This document shows, one piece after another, positions 40,111 to 52,169 of a stretch of 64,000 nt of DNA. Each line of letters opens with the position of its first letter. Position 1 is the stretch's first letter. The DNA lies in contig CM055274.1 of NCBI GenBank assembly GCA_029237695.1, forward strand, positions 72,736,140-72,800,139, given 5' to 3'. This DNA comes from Conchocele bisecta. Taxonomy: Eukaryota; Mollusca; Bivalvia; Lucinida; Thyasiridae. The notes under the pieces are model-generated. The model had not been told where the DNA came from. It did no database searches and saw only the letters and a list, made by a program, of their open reading frames with translations. Made by a program: the position numbers and the translations under genes.

Positions 40111-41020
40111 TCTGTACCTTCACCTTTTGGCGTTCACAACTTTGAATTTTTTCACACGTTAAGAAGTTCGGCAGAGTTGTTCATTTCTTCGTGGGTAACC
40201 AGTGGGGTATTTAACGATCGGGATTCTTCCTTACCTGAATCCCGACTGGAGACCTAGTTTGGCCCTCATGTACGTCTTTGGTTTTCTTGTATGTGAGAGT
40301 TGTACGTCTTATCTGAGTATGATTAATCGTAATCGAACCCGTTGGCCCGACCTTATATAACCATATATAGCTGCTTGATAGGCCGTTAAACACCAACAAA
40401 CTGTCATAACTTCTATATCATTTGAACATAAACAGTTCAACACAGCATACCTGTGGCCAAATGCCACACATCCATGCTGCCATTTTTATGACCTTGACCA
40501 TCGCAACTTTTTCACACATTAAGAAATTTGCCCGAGTTTCTCATTTCTGTCATCATCACTTCTACTTCCCTTGATGGATTACTTTAATATTTTAATACAT
40601 CGTACATGTGCACAAATGTCATACATCCATGCTGGCCTTAATATGACTTTGACCTTTTGACTATCACTTGGTTAATTAACTTGTGACACAGTTTCTCCAA
40701 TCTGCCACCATGGGCATTTGTGTGCCGACAAGCCATATTTTCTTGTTGCCTCTGCAGCCACATGTCACATCAAATTAGTTTAGTGTTGATCATACTACTG
40801 TTGTGGTTGGGCTAAGTGACTGGTGTGGAATGGACCTAGCACCAGGATAGGATATTCTAATTTCATGGCTGAATATTCTGTTCTGGTTTTAAGAATTACT
40901 CTCGTTATGGACACATTAAATACCGGATAATAAGACCCGTTGGCCAAGCCTTAAATGACCTTAGCTGTTGATATGCCGTTAAACACAAATGATCAATCAA
41001 TCTGTGTATGAGAGCCACTG
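40111..41020 (+). repeat. Dispersed repeat block with GACCTTAGCTGTTGAT tails
   Basis: Two diverged units ('TTTTTCACAC.TTAAGAA.TT', 'CACACATCCATGCTG') and two SINE-like tails (40,339 and 40,940) continuing GCCGTTAAACAC, the same tail the Polinton entered. Confidence 0.65.
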
Positions 41021-41329
41021 TTGACTAATTGTTGGTTAATTAAATGAGAGCGCACTATCTTAGTTAATATCACCGCCGACCTTGTATTTTGGATAGATAA
41101 AAAGTTTTTGTAATTCGGTCCATTCATTAGTTCGGCCATTAATATTCAGTTTGTGGATAATATTTAAATCAAAACATGTTATAAACACACCAAACAGCTC
41201 TATTCATTAACACATTATAATCTTGACATGAACATCTTTGTGCAAAAAATAATTGAGCTACTTACTATCAAGTGGTGTATGTATATTATCCGTTTTAAGA
41301 TCTCTGCACAAAAAACGTTGCTTTTTTTC

Positions 41330-41965
41330 CCCCAAATGTGAAAATTTGAATAACTCTTAAACCAATCAAGATATCTTGATGAAACAACTTCCATTGTTTT
41401 GCATTTTTGTCAATACCTTTAATTGGATACCAAACACTCCATACTGCAAAAAATATCCACTACATTCAAAATTGGCAATATTTATTTAGAAAATGTGTTA
41501 TTTCTCGAAATAAAAAATTGAATAGCTTCTTAACCAATCAATATATCTTGATGAAACAATTTTCATTGCTTTGCATTCTTTAATACCTTTAATTGGATAC
41601 CAAACACTCCATACTGCATACTTTTTCGGAAAAAATATTCACTAAATTAAAAAACTAATTTTTTTTTTTTACAATTTTTTTTATTTCTCGAAATTAAAAA
41701 TTGAATAACTAACTTCTTAACCAATCAAGATATCTTGATGAAACAACTTCCATTGTTTTGCATTCTTCAATACCTTTAAATGGATATCAAACACTCCATT
41801 CTACACATTTAAAAAAATCAAAACATCTTTAAATACAAAATTGGCAGAAAATGGTCAGAAAATTTCCGAAGTTCTCCAATTTCAAAATTGAATAACTTCT
41901 TAACTAATCAATATATCTTGATGAAATAACTTGCATTGCAAAACTACATTCCTCAGCTTTAATTT
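41330..41965 (+). repeat. Four tandem ~180-bp satellite-like units
   Basis: 'AATAACTTCTTAACCAATCA', 'AGATATCTTGATGAAACAAC' and 'GGATACCAAACACTCCATAC' recur near 41,350, 41,523, 41,710 and 41,890. Each unit contains CAAGATATCTTG or a variant. No coding content. Confidence 0.85.
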
Positions 41966-44090
41966 GATACCAAACAATCCGTACAATCCCTACGGTACTA
42001 GTGGTCCTTGTGTTGTTCGAGTGGCCACTCGGAAGTTACAACGAAAAACGCTCATAAATAACACCGCACTTCCTAGTTAGGCAGAGATGACTGGTCGTGA
42101 CAAAACGGATTTGCTCTTACTGAATTTCCGATCAGTGCAGCATTAAATCTATGGAAGGTAATATCCGCCATAATGCTATGTGACTTGATGCTTGCGTGCT
42201 GATGACATTACAACTTATATTCATGTTATTTCATTCGTCATTTGTATTTACATTTGAAATCTGCTTGTTGTAATTGTAATTGTCTTTCTTACATGTCCAT
42301 TCTGCTGATTGCTTTGTTAATTCGTCTTATTTACATTACAATTATTGATACGTCCTTATTCGTGTCCCTCTTTTATTGCACTAAGCATTTGCAATAGAAA
42401 GTAAGAACAAACGCACTTAGCACTTTGAATAAGGCCGAAAGCAGTAAGGACAAAGCCGCATGAAGTTAGCATCAAGCTACAGTCCGAAAGCGTAAAGCCG
42501 CAAGCAGAAAGCATCAAGCTGCAAGCAGAATGATGCAAGCAATATATTGGTTAATAGTGCGTCATTATGACGTCAGATGACACTGCTGTCCGCTCAAGTC
42601 ATTATCTCGCTAATAAATTATAGTCCGACATCTGATTGGCTGTTCAAGTCACACCTCCAATGCCGGTGTTGATGTAAGATTTCACCCACAAATTATCACA
42701 GCATAGGTTAGAAGACACCAAATAGTTTTACTATATACTTTAACCGAATCCCATCCAATCAGGACAGTATCTCCTTCTTTCACTATTCGTATGGATGTTG
42801 TGAGACCTACTTGTACAGCCGGTCTGTACTGGTTCTGCATGAATTAAACAATAGGTTCACTTATTCCTAAGAAAGAAAAATCCAACCTCGTCATGTCCTC
42901 CAATATTGTTTACATTTTGCATTGGCCACGGAAACTCTGTTTACATCACATGACCAACACCCCCACATGTACCTCAAGTGAAACTGGGTAGTAATGGATC
43001 AAGATTTGCAAGCAAATTGTGTCAGTGACCTCAAAACACCTCCACGATTTTGTTCATACTGGACTACTATTACCCCCTTGACGATTTCGCACCATTTACT
43101 ATTCTCTATTCTATATTACATAAATTGTATACGTATGTATGGTGTTTGACTTACTAATGTGTTTTATACATACACGTAATTAAATTACATATGTACGTAA
43201 TTGAAAACAATCACATTTAGTAAGTTCCACATATGGTAACTTACACAGGTTGACTGTCAAACTGGCCCGTTATCGATACAAACCAATAACCGTCAGGGAT
43301 CAGACTAAGGTGGCACACCACCATTGATTTTCCCTAAAACACTAACCCGTTACCACACATTTTGCTATTCTCGGCTACTTTCATTTTTCTTATGGATGTT
43401 GTGGGACCTATTTTCCAATAACCTGCTCTGGATCTTGACTAATTAAAATATAGATTTAATTATTGTTGAAGCTGGGGTCCCTTTTAGTAGGTACTCATTT
43501 TTCTTTATGGAAATTAAATAAATGTATAATTGAAACTAGTCCACCACTTTTAAAAATTATTGTAATATAATTATTTAGTAATCTGTAATGTACTCATAGA
43601 GACTCGCGGTGGTATCAAGCTAGTTCCATATGCAAATGATGCAGTATTTTTAAATTATTTATATCAACTAAATGCTGAATAAATATTTGTATCGACATAT
43701 CATAAAGTATGATATTGCACATCAAAAAATAAATAAATGGAATAAATAGTTGCTTCCGTTATCATTTTAAGGAAACACTGTTATCGCCCCTGATATCAAA
43801 CTGGCATTTCGCGTTTGATATAAAAAGTATAATAATTGTCAATTAGTACGTTTGGTAATGGTAAATCAATGTTCATTTTGCCAGAAAAATGTCAGATTGA
43901 AAGAATAAAGAAAAACATGTCTCCTATATTATAACCTGGCATGTAGCACTCTAGGTTTAAGGTTAGATAAATTGACACCAGTTTCAGCATATTTGAAGCA
44001 TTTAAAAGAAAACACTGAGCCTGTTGGTCACGAGATGTAAACAGAGTTTCCGTGGCCAAATATGTAAACAATATTAGGGGGACATTCATG

Positions 44091-44400
44091 TGCGGATTCA
44101 GGGGGGGGGGGGGGGCGGACCCGACGCGCGCGCCCTCCCCCTAAAATTCGCCGAGTAAAGATTTTTTACAAGTTACAAGGCACTTTTCTATGTTCGCGTT
44201 GTGAATTTATTGTTTATTGCGCGGTGCAGCCAAAAAATAAACGCGGGGCAGCAGCGGCAGCATCTGACAGCAGCCACAACAACAACAACCTGAACTACAA
44301 TCCTACGCTCGTTCTATAATATAGTTAAGTATTGCAAAATAGTTACGCCCCCCCCCCCCCCCCCCCCACCCCCCACATCCCGAAATCCTGGATCCGCGTC
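44091..44400. mobile_element. hAT-like MITE nested in element A
   Basis: GTGCGGATTCAGGGGGGG at the left and CCCCCCC...CCTGGATCCGC at the right, with long G and C runs. It interrupts the phrase 'GGGGGACATGACGAGGTTGG' that is continuous at 59,810. GACAT is repeated on both sides. Confidence 0.65.
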
Positions 44401-44867
44401 TGACATGACGAGGTTGGTCCCACAACATCCATACGAATAGTGAAAGTAGGAAAGACTGGCTGGGATTCGGTTAAATTATACATTAAAACTATTTGGTGTA
44501 TTTTAACCTAAGCATGGCGCAACAGAAAATGCGTCATCAATTTACATCAACACCGTTATGGACATGGAACCAATTTAGAGAGCAACGCATTGTAGGACAG
44601 GTACCAGCATATTAAACACTTTTAGGGAGAACTATTTTAAGTTTTAGGAGCGCACCTGGCGTCATAATGGTTGTTCCCAAATTACTGTTGCAATTATTGT
44701 TGTCAAGGGGCGTGGCTTAGCGAGCATAGCAAAACAGCGATGCAATATCAATAATGGAACTCCGGATATCGCCACCAGCATGACCAGTGAAGCATCAAGC
44801 TACTTAGAATGTAATCAACACACAACGCATTGAAACAGTACGAATGAATAAAGCATCACGCCACATA

Positions 44868-45115
44868 CATAGAAATGTACTAAGACGGATAGAACTTAGA
44901 ATGTCATTAGCCAGCAAGCATCAAGCCACATATAATTGTAATAAGACGGATAGAACTTAAAATGTCACCAGCCAGCAAGCCTCAAGCCACATATAATTGT
45001 AATAAGACGGATAGAACTTAAAATGTCACCAGCCAGCAGGCCTCAAGCCACATATAATTGTAATAAGACGGATAGAACTTAAAATGTCATCAGCCAGCAA
45101 GCATCAAGCCAAATA
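44868..45115 (+). repeat. Four tandem ~62-bp units inside element A
   Basis: 'AATAAGACGGATAGAACTTA', 'AAATGTCACCAGCCAGCA' and 'GCCTCAAGCCACATATAATT' repeat with few changes. Confidence 0.9.
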
Positions 45116-45142
45116 TAATTATGGCGGATATGACCTTCCATA

Positions 45143-45611
45143 TAAATCGGCCTGCATATTCAGTTCAGGACGTGAAATGTTCGTCCTCGACAGCTATTCA
45201 TGATGCATACTACAATGAAATAGTAAACCCATATTAAGTTGCAGGAGTCTGTACGTTGATCAGCGTTTATACTGGTCACAAACTAAGTAGCCTAAAGCAC
45301 ATTTTGTTGCGTCTCAATATTTTACGATTCATGATTGATTCCCGATTTTTTGTGGGCGCCGTAAACAACATCGTTTGAGCTGGGCACATACCCCACTGGT
45401 TCGACGGACGTCACAACCACCTGCGGCATTACTTATATGCGCCACTATGTATAGTAAATACTGGATCTTTTGATAATAATTGAAATAAAGATAGTTTTGT
45501 AAATACATTTAAATATAGTTTATCATCACTTTAATCTGCGAATAAATACTATTATCATCTAAAACATTGATACACTCTATTATGCTTCGTTATTTCCTAA
45601 ATTCGACGGGT
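45143..45611. other. Intergenic, nothing recognised
   Basis: No gene signal. Confidence 0.4.
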
Positions 45612-45721
45612 ACAGTAGTCGACAAATATACAAAAATCGCAAGATGCGATGGCTCGAAAGATGCGATCACTCGAACAAAATAGGCAGGCCTGTGGGATTT
45701 CGAGCCATCGCGATTGCACTG
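45612..45721. mobile_element. pogo-like MITE remnant
   Basis: CAGTAG... to ...GCGATTGCACTG with TA on both sides. GCGATGGCTCGAAA inside is repeated and inverted (TTTCGAGCCATCGC). Confidence 0.5.
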
Positions 45722-46205
45722 TATGTCCACAATTGTTGACACCAAGGTAAATGTCAGCCGAATTGCATTGCTAGATATCCGTGAAGGAAGACAGGAGATA
45801 ATCCGACTAACGCATCAAGAGATATTCAACAGTTGGACGTCCGTCCAAAATTGTTGACATGAAGGTCAAGGCTACCAAGGTGAAAGTCACGGTCACCCGA
45901 ATGATCAATGTGACAACGCTATTTATGAAGTTTTGTATTGATCCAACTAATGGATTAGGAGATATTATTCATTTGGACGTAAATCCAAAAGTATTGATAC
46001 CAAAGTCAATGTCACCAATGTCAAGGTCACCGAATGACATTGGGTGGATAGCCATGAATGTGACGAATATATTGATGGAGTTTGGCAAGGATCCGACTAA
46101 CGGACCAGGAGCAACATTTGGACGTACGTCCAAAATTCTTCACACAAAGGTTACAGTCACCAAAGTGAAGGTCAATGTCACCCGGATGCTACTGGGTGGA
46201 TAGCC
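45722..46205 (+). repeat. Tandem ~160-bp repeat array
   Basis: Three diverged units with 'GATCC.ACTAA.GGA', 'TTTGGACGTA' and 'GGGTGGATAGCCAT', the same family as 8,890-9,290. The long frame across it is a by-product of repeat periodicity. Confidence 0.8.
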
Positions 46206-46249
46206 ATCAATGTGTGGAATCAATGTATCAATGTGTGGAATCAATGTGG

Positions 46250-46529
46250 TAAATCTTATTTTTCATCAATACGACTGCACATACTTCCTTTTAAATGATG
46301 ACCACGTTCCAGTCGTTAACATTACGAGTCCGCCAATTCCAAATTTAGCAGTATTTACTTGTGTAGCTAGTCTGAACATTCTACAGAGAAATTTGAAGAA
46401 TGTTCAGACTAACTACATAAGTAATGCTGCTAAATTTGGTATTGGCGGACTCGTAGTGTTAAAGGCTGGAACATGGTGATCATGGTAAAAGTAAGAAACC
46501 GCAGTCGCATTGATGAAAAATAAGATTTA
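46250..46529. mobile_element. Nested fold-back element
   Basis: Outer arms TAAATCTTATTTTTCATCAAT (one base mismatched further in) are inverted at 46,509-46,529. Inner ~80-bp arms run from CGTTCCAG..GTTAACA..ACGAGTCC to the inverse ending CTGGAACATGG. Confidence 0.85.
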
Positions 46530-46861
46530 CCCGAGACCTCATTGGCGCTGCCATTACTGCAGTGTAAATAATAGACAATGTGATAATATACCCTGCATAT
46601 CTTTTTTCAAATGTTCCCAACTTTTTTATATGAGATGGGCCCACTTGCCCCACTTCAAAAATTATTGGAATGAACACCGAGGTCTAAGTGGAACACTTGG
46701 AACCATTAAATCATAGATTGAACCCACTAGATTTGACACGGAGTGTGCACTGCATATTTCATGATTTTATGCATCAATCCCAAAGTCACACATATACATA
46801 TATTATATCACAATTTTGGAAAATTAATTCATGATAACGTTGCAAAACAAATGAAAATGTA

Positions 46862-46930
46862 CAGTGGAACTTCTCTAAACCGGACACCCTGGGAGGTCCC
46901 CAGGGTGTCCGGTTTAGTGAGGTCCCACTG
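46862..46930. mobile_element. 69-bp mariner/pogo MITE with TA duplication
   Basis: CAGTGGAACTTCTCTAAACC and GGACACCCTGGG are inverted in the second half to CACTG. TA precedes and follows. The same terminus appears at 47,054, 49,268 and 57,541. Confidence 0.85.
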
Positions 46931-47659
46931 TAAATCAGGCATATGAGCACCGCAAAACAGGTATATGTAGATTGCGATCATGAACAAACGTTATCAGCGG
47001 CGAGAGATGACAATACGTACATAAAATTAAGCAATTAAGCAGACATAGATTGTATGGGTGTCCGGTTTAGACATGTTCGTTCTACTGTAATTCTACTGTA
47101 ATTGTCAACAGTACTGTCAACAGTACTTACACCACCTAAGCTTAAACGACACAGGGGTCAAGATTAAAACTCATTATTGAGGTATCGAAGTGTCAATGAT
47201 AAAGTGAAACTATTGTAAATGTAAATGCTTTGATTTAATGACGGCACTCGCTCGATGACATTGCATGTCGGGATCGAGTATTTAAGTCCCCATCCGATAA
47301 GACAGGCTGCTGCTGCTCCTCTGTGGGCGTTGGATTTGCCCATATGATGTGGATCCGTCTCTGCTTGGTCTGTCTTGCCTCGTCCAACCCTCTAATAGCA
47401 TTAGCAGGTAATATAACAATGTAACGGCTGAGTATCCATATATCATGTGCACGCACACTCGGCCCTCTTCACGGTCTGACATATCGGCATTGTGCAATAG
47501 GAGAATGAACAAATTAGGTTAAACTCACCGCATCATCGTCTCCTTCATTTAATGCACATATTTCGACTGTATCGCATATATGAGTAAATTCGGAAACAAA
47601 TGGGCCAACGGCCATTGGCCTGATCATTTACGGGCACATGTTCGGGCACATGTTCGGGT
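46931..47659. other. Intergenic with repeat remnants
   Basis: Only an inverse MITE terminus (47,054-47,094) is recognisable. Confidence 0.4.
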
Positions 47660-47826
47660 ATGGAAGGTCTTCGAGCCATTTCCCACCCTTAAATATAAGA
47701 AATATAAGAAATGCAGTACAGGCTAGCACGAAATTGTCTTGCCCATTTGGAGCAGGTCGAGGTGGGAATCGAACCTGTGGTCTCCTGATCAGCAGTCCGA
47801 CGATCTACCTACTGAGCTAATCCGGC
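47660..47826 (-). mobile_element. tRNA-derived SINE
   Basis: On the minus strand a tRNA-like head with A box TAGCTCAGTAGGTAGA and B box GGTTCGATTCC is followed by a non-tRNA body ending in 'TTTCTTATATTT' repeats. The acceptor stem halves do not pair well, so this is a SINE promoter rather than a functional tRNA. Confidence 0.7.
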
Positions 47827-48291
47827 CACCTGAAACTATTGTCGGGTAAGCTCAGTATAATATTCAGAGCACCAGGTACGGTGCGTATGGCTTATTTACG
47901 CACTTATTCTAGCAGAATACGCAATGAGTATCAAATACTGACATCAATGTGGAAATATGCATTGATTTTCGAATTGAGTAGTGAAAATACTGTAATAAAA
48001 TTGAAAAATACATTGTTTGCTTTTTGCAGCTCAAATAAGTGATTTTTTTTATAACTTGTTCCCTATTTAATACGTAAAAAAATCAATACTACATTTATAA
48101 TAGTATACTACGCATTGAATTTGAAATATTGGGGTATAATACTCTTTAGGACTTGTGGCAAACGGTTTGGTGGGAACTGCTGGCTTCCCTGGCCGTGTCT
48201 TCACGCCGTTTTTGAAATGACGTATTAGGTAGGTCAACGTAATAAAGATGTCAATAAAGATTGGTACCGCATAACGTTTATCAATTTCTAC

Positions 48292-48636
48292 CAGTAGTCT
48301 ATTTCACCAACATTGCAAAGTATACTTATCTAGCAAAGTATACTTTGAGGGAGACATTTTCAATTTTAGGATAAATTTATTAATTTTTATTATACTGAAT
48401 TTATTACATTATCACAGCCAATTTTTATTATACTGAATTTATTACATTATCACAGCCATTTTGGCTGTGATAATGTAAGAAATTCAGTATAATAATTCTA
48501 CATACTTTTAATCATGAAATATATGCAGTGGTTAGTTCTATATGAAATAATGCATTTCAGGAAAAATAAATGATTACTCTCTCAAAGTATACTTTGCTAG
48601 AAAAATATACTTTGAAATGTTGGTGAAATGGGCTAC
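48292..48636. mobile_element. Fold-back MITE family F1, copy 2
   Basis: Same arms and TGGCTGTGATAATGTAA centre as 8,403. It contains an extra internal duplication of 'ATTTTTATTATACTGAATTT'. Confidence 0.85.
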
Positions 48637-49330
48637 AGAACGCGATATAGACAAGCTATCACGTGTGGTCTGGAAACGACTTTGAAGTTTGAGGTCAATC
48701 CGAGATATTGGATACTCAAAAACTTAAACGTGGACGGACGGACGAATGGACGGAGGACGGACAAACGTTACTTCATGTTTGTAATAAACGGCATAGTCCA
48801 TTTGACAACAACATAGAGGGTTCATGGCCCATCTTGCAAGATGATGATTGTGAGTGTTGATTATATGTACACATACTCGACACTATATAGACCGATAATA
48901 TTTGACACTACATAGGCGGCGGAACCGGAAACTTATTGGGGAGGGGGTGCAGTCTTGAGGGGCCCAAAGGGCCCGATGTTGCTTTGAAATCTAAGAGGCG
49001 TGAAGTGCCATTTCCTGCATTTTCAGGGCCCAGTCTAGGGGGATCCGGTGGCATGCTCCCCCGAAAACTTTTGAAATTTAAGTGTCGTGAAACGTCATTT
49101 CCTGCATTCTCAGCAAGTTTGAGGAGGAGAATATGTGCTTTATGACAGAATTCAGAATTATTGAGGGGGCCAGGCCTCCCAAAAACAAATATTGGGCTCC
49201 CACCCCCCCCCCCCCCCCACCTGTTAAGTAGGCGAGTAGACACCAGGGACAACACACTCATGTAGGTCCCCATGGTGTCTGGCTTAGAGAGGTTTCACTG
49301 TAAATTGATCATTATGAGCCATGTTTGTGT
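48637..49330. other. Repeat fragments and C/G homopolymers
   Basis: GGACGGACGG stretch (48,730-48,765). A GGGGAGGGGG...CCCCCCCC pair (48,940 and 49,203-49,219) suggests another hAT-like MITE. An inverse TAAACCGGACACC-type terminus lies at 49,268-49,303. No gene. Confidence 0.45.
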
Positions 49331-49361
49331 CACAGACCTAGAATACTATTCTAGGTCTGTG
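49331..49361. repeat. Perfect 31-bp palindrome, second copy
   Basis: CACAGACCTAGAATA-C-inverse. See 9,643. Confidence 0.85.
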
Positions 49362-49800
49362 GTTGTGTGATATGCGAGCACGAACAGGCATTATCACCTG
49401 AAATAAATGACCCAGAAGATAATCAACAATAAGATCACAGATGTTTTCTTGGTTTCCGGTTCCATTGTAGTCGAATATTAACTGATTAAGTTAATTGATA
49501 GGCCCTGAGTGAATGAAACATCCGTCATGCTTTTCTAACAAGAACTATATATCGCTATCGGGCTATCTGTGTGCTATCGAGTGTCCTATTTGGCCAGGAG
49601 CTACACTGGTCACATATTCTATAAGTCAGATGTCTTCAACCACAGCCACAAATGGATATGATGACATGTTTGATCAGTCACACATGTGACCAGTGTAGCC
49701 CCAGACCAACATGTTCCCCTGTACAACCTGATCAGGGGCTACGTGTATGTTGTTGATGGAACTTTGCAGTTGATAATGACGAGTGTGTGTGGTATACATG

Positions 49801-49892
49801 TATTTGCGAACAGTAACTCTTGCAATCTATTCCCGTACCGTCAGGCTACGGACGGTACGGGAGTAGATTGCAAGAGTTACTGTTCGCAACTA
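49801..49892. mobile_element. Mutator-like palindromic MITE
   Basis: TATTTGCGAACAGTAACTCT...ends are inverted to AGAGTTACTGTTCGCAACTA. 9-bp flanks GTATACATG and CTATACATG match at 8 of 9. Same terminal family as 52,793-52,962. Confidence 0.75.
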
Positions 49893-50123
49893 CTATACAT
49901 GCACATTACTATGTGTGACATTATTTAATTATTTAATTATATCTCATGGCGTTTCATATTCGCACCTATTGACGGTCACATTCGTTACAATTTTACGTCG
50001 TGTTTTACATCCCACCGCCAATCACGTGACGTCGTTACCATGGCCAGTCGATAACGTTACGTTAGAAACACTAATCTACCAGATTGTGTTTGTTTGTTTA
50101 CTACAAGAAAAGTCTTGAGTAAA

Positions 50124-50423
50124 ATGAATACATCTTTTGAGAATCGAGCAATCGTTCCGGGGTTTATCGTCGGCGACGATGGCATCGTCCGTCTGGACCC
50201 CGAGTTTAGGAAGTCCCGATGGGGCAAGTGGATGAAAGAGAGAATACGCAAGGAAGGGCAGGCGGGCGTTCAAGAATATTACCGGGCAGAACAGGCCCGC
50301 CTGCTGGGGGAGACGGAGCTGGCCGAATTGACGCAGGCGCGCAAGGGTAGGTGGCGTGATCAACAAAAGAAGAGCTGTTCCAATCAGAAGTCGAAATCAA
50401 AAGGGAACAAAGGAAAGCAAGAG
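50124..50423 (+). CDS. Basic disordered protein, exon 1
   Basis: ATG 50,124 opens a 100-codon exon (MNTSFENRAIVPGFIVGDDG..., then FRKSRWGKWMKERIRKEG) ending at a consensus donor GAG|GTAAGT in phase 0. High GC and charged composition mark it as coding against AT-rich surroundings. The phase fits exon 53,480 and all later exons, so 50,124-57,517 is best read as one gene. No known domain. The Lys/Arg/Gln-rich end suggests a nuclear or nucleic-acid-associated protein, which is inference. Confidence 0.65.
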
Positions 50424-50631
50424 GTAAGTACGCACACGAACGAACACGACAGGTTGGAACCAACCTGTCGTGTTCGTTCGTGTGTGCACTAACACGCTGA
50501 CCCCACTGTAGGCTGTATTAATGTGAATTTGACCGGGGAAATGGGATTTTATGTAATTTGGCATACACAGCTTTTTCTGGTGCGGGCAACCAGACCCTGC
50601 ATGGTTACCTGGTCATTTACCTGTAGCAGAT

Positions 50632-50947
50632 TTTATCAAAATTGCAAAGTACACTTTTCTAGCAAAGTATACTTTGAGGGAGAAATTTTCAATTTAAGGA
50701 TAAATTTATTAATTTTTATTATACTGAATTTATTACATTATCACAACCATTTTGGCTGTGATAATGTATATAGTAATACATTCAGTATAATAATTCTGTA
50801 TACTTTTAATCATCAAATATAATTTTTTATGCAGTCGTTATATATAGTTCTATATGACATAATGCATTTCGGGAAAAAAAATGATTACTCCCTCAAAGTA
50901 TACTTGCTAGATAAGTATACTTTGCAATGTTGGTGAAATAGGCTACT
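50632..50947. mobile_element. Fold-back MITE family F1, copy 3
   Basis: Same family as 8,403. Its right end abuts copy 1 of family F2 with no gap, inside intron 1. Confidence 0.85.
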
Positions 50948-51164
50948 GGGGCCCGTTTCACTAAACCTTACGACTAAAATGTTCGTAAGCGCAAATTTAG
51001 GATCGTCTAGAAATTTCAATTTATGGATTTAAATTTATTGAGCATATGCTGCATATGCTCAATACATGTAAATCCAGTAAACATTGTTAATGTGAAATTT
51101 ACAGACTATCATAATTTTGCACTTACGAACATTTTATTCGTAGGATGTTTAATGAAACGGGCCC
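50948..51164. mobile_element. MITE family F2, copy 1
   Basis: GGGGCCCGTTTCACTAAACC...CGACTAAAATGTTCGTAAG, inverted at the right as CGAACATTTTATTCGTA...AAACGGGCCCC. Further copies at 54,508 and 56,287. Confidence 0.85.
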
Positions 51165-51359
51165 CTGGTCCCGAGGCCTTACTGTACGTATAAGCTTGTA
51201 ATGGCCCATTAAAGCGTCTTATCCGAGCTAGTAGTTATCTTCCTGGGGTGGAGGGGGGTGGGGGTGCAAAAAATAACTTAATTAATCTGTAAACTTGTAG
51301 TTGTGCTGTATTTTGGTTTGATTTAAAACTATTCACACTGTCTTTCACTTTCAACACAG

Positions 51360-51910
51360 TTTGTAAGAAGAGAGTTCCAGTCATTGACGACACGCTTGGA
51401 AAATACACTAGCTCTTTGCTGGGTTCTATTCTGTTGTTTGGCCATCTTTTATTTGTGCCTCCTTGTTCTTAGGTTTGTATTCATGTTGAAAAACAGTTCC
51501 TTAATATCCAGTTTGTCAATTTCATGTATTATTGTGTATACAATGTACTTGAATTTGGTCACAGAGGCGCCTGTGGTATCGTAAAGACGATAGACCTAAC
51601 ATGTTCATCATTTCTTCATAATCTACCTAGTGGGTGGTTGGTCGGGCGAACGCAACAAACAAGCAAACATAATATAAATGCCTTACTACTAAGTTGTCTA
51701 CTAGCTTCGATGCTCTTCGTTGCACATTTTCAATTAGAAAGATGTCTTCTAGTAGGTAAGGTGACCAAATTCCATATGTGGCCGAACAAGTGTTTTGTAC
51801 AACACAAGGAACATGTCTTTATAGATAGATGAGAATGTTCTTTTAATAATGCCGAGCATACTATTTGCCTTGTTGACACATTTCCTGACTGGCTCAGTAA
51901 TTATTTTTTT
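51360..51910 (-). pseudogene. Non-LTR retrotransposon (CR1/Jockey-like) RT C-terminal fragment
   Basis: The minus strand, over two or three frames, shows VRKCVNKANSMLGIIKRTF, LYKTLVRPHMEF, WSPYLLEDIFLIENVQRRAS and FSKRVVNDWNSL, the order typical of the 3' end of CR1/Jockey-clade LINE ORF2. Stops and frame changes show decay. It lies in intron 1. Confidence 0.8.
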
Positions 51911-52169
51911 TAATATGATGTCCAAGTCTATTCAGAGTATTCAGAGTCAACTTGTACGACATATGACATATGTCACGAGTATATGAAACGTTTCACTATA
52001 AAGCGAACAGAAAATCAAAGTGCTGAAAGTACTGAACATGCGATAGGGCCTCCGACTCCTTGGAAGCAGGCCAACAGTTTAACTGACTGAATGGTGAGTA
52101 TAACAGACACTGATTAGGTTACATGGATGTACATGCTGAGCTAGAACTACGTACACTGGTCGCTAATAT

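Larger units (their letters stand above)
42150..45142. mobile_element. Non-autonomous element A, 3 kb, TATGGAAGG ends
   Basis: TATGGAAGGTAATATCCGCC at the left and GGCGGATATGACCTTCCATA at the right are inverted ends. TAAATC flanks both sides (42,144-42,149 and 45,143-45,148). No ORF. GCATCAAGC and CAAGCAGAA motifs are repeated near both ends, as in subterminal binding arrays. A second copy, in opposite orientation, is at 58,003-60,565. Confidence 0.7.

Noticed and set aside
42356..42538. Minus-strand ORF with repeated SACGF-type residues
   Set aside because: It is only the translation of the repeated GCATCAAGC/AAAGCCGC motifs of element A.
45859..46203. Plus-strand ORF of 114 codons
   Set aside because: It runs through a 160-bp tandem repeat array whose periodicity leaves frames open; no domain or splice context.
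47754..47826. Functional tRNA gene on the minus strand
   Set aside because: A and B boxes are good, but the acceptor stem halves do not pair and a SINE body follows.
50206..50492. Hairpin CACACGAACGAACACGACAG at the end of exon 1 as a terminator
   Set aside because: The inverted repeat lies in the intron just after the donor GTAAGT. It is more likely a small fold-back insertion than a transcription signal.
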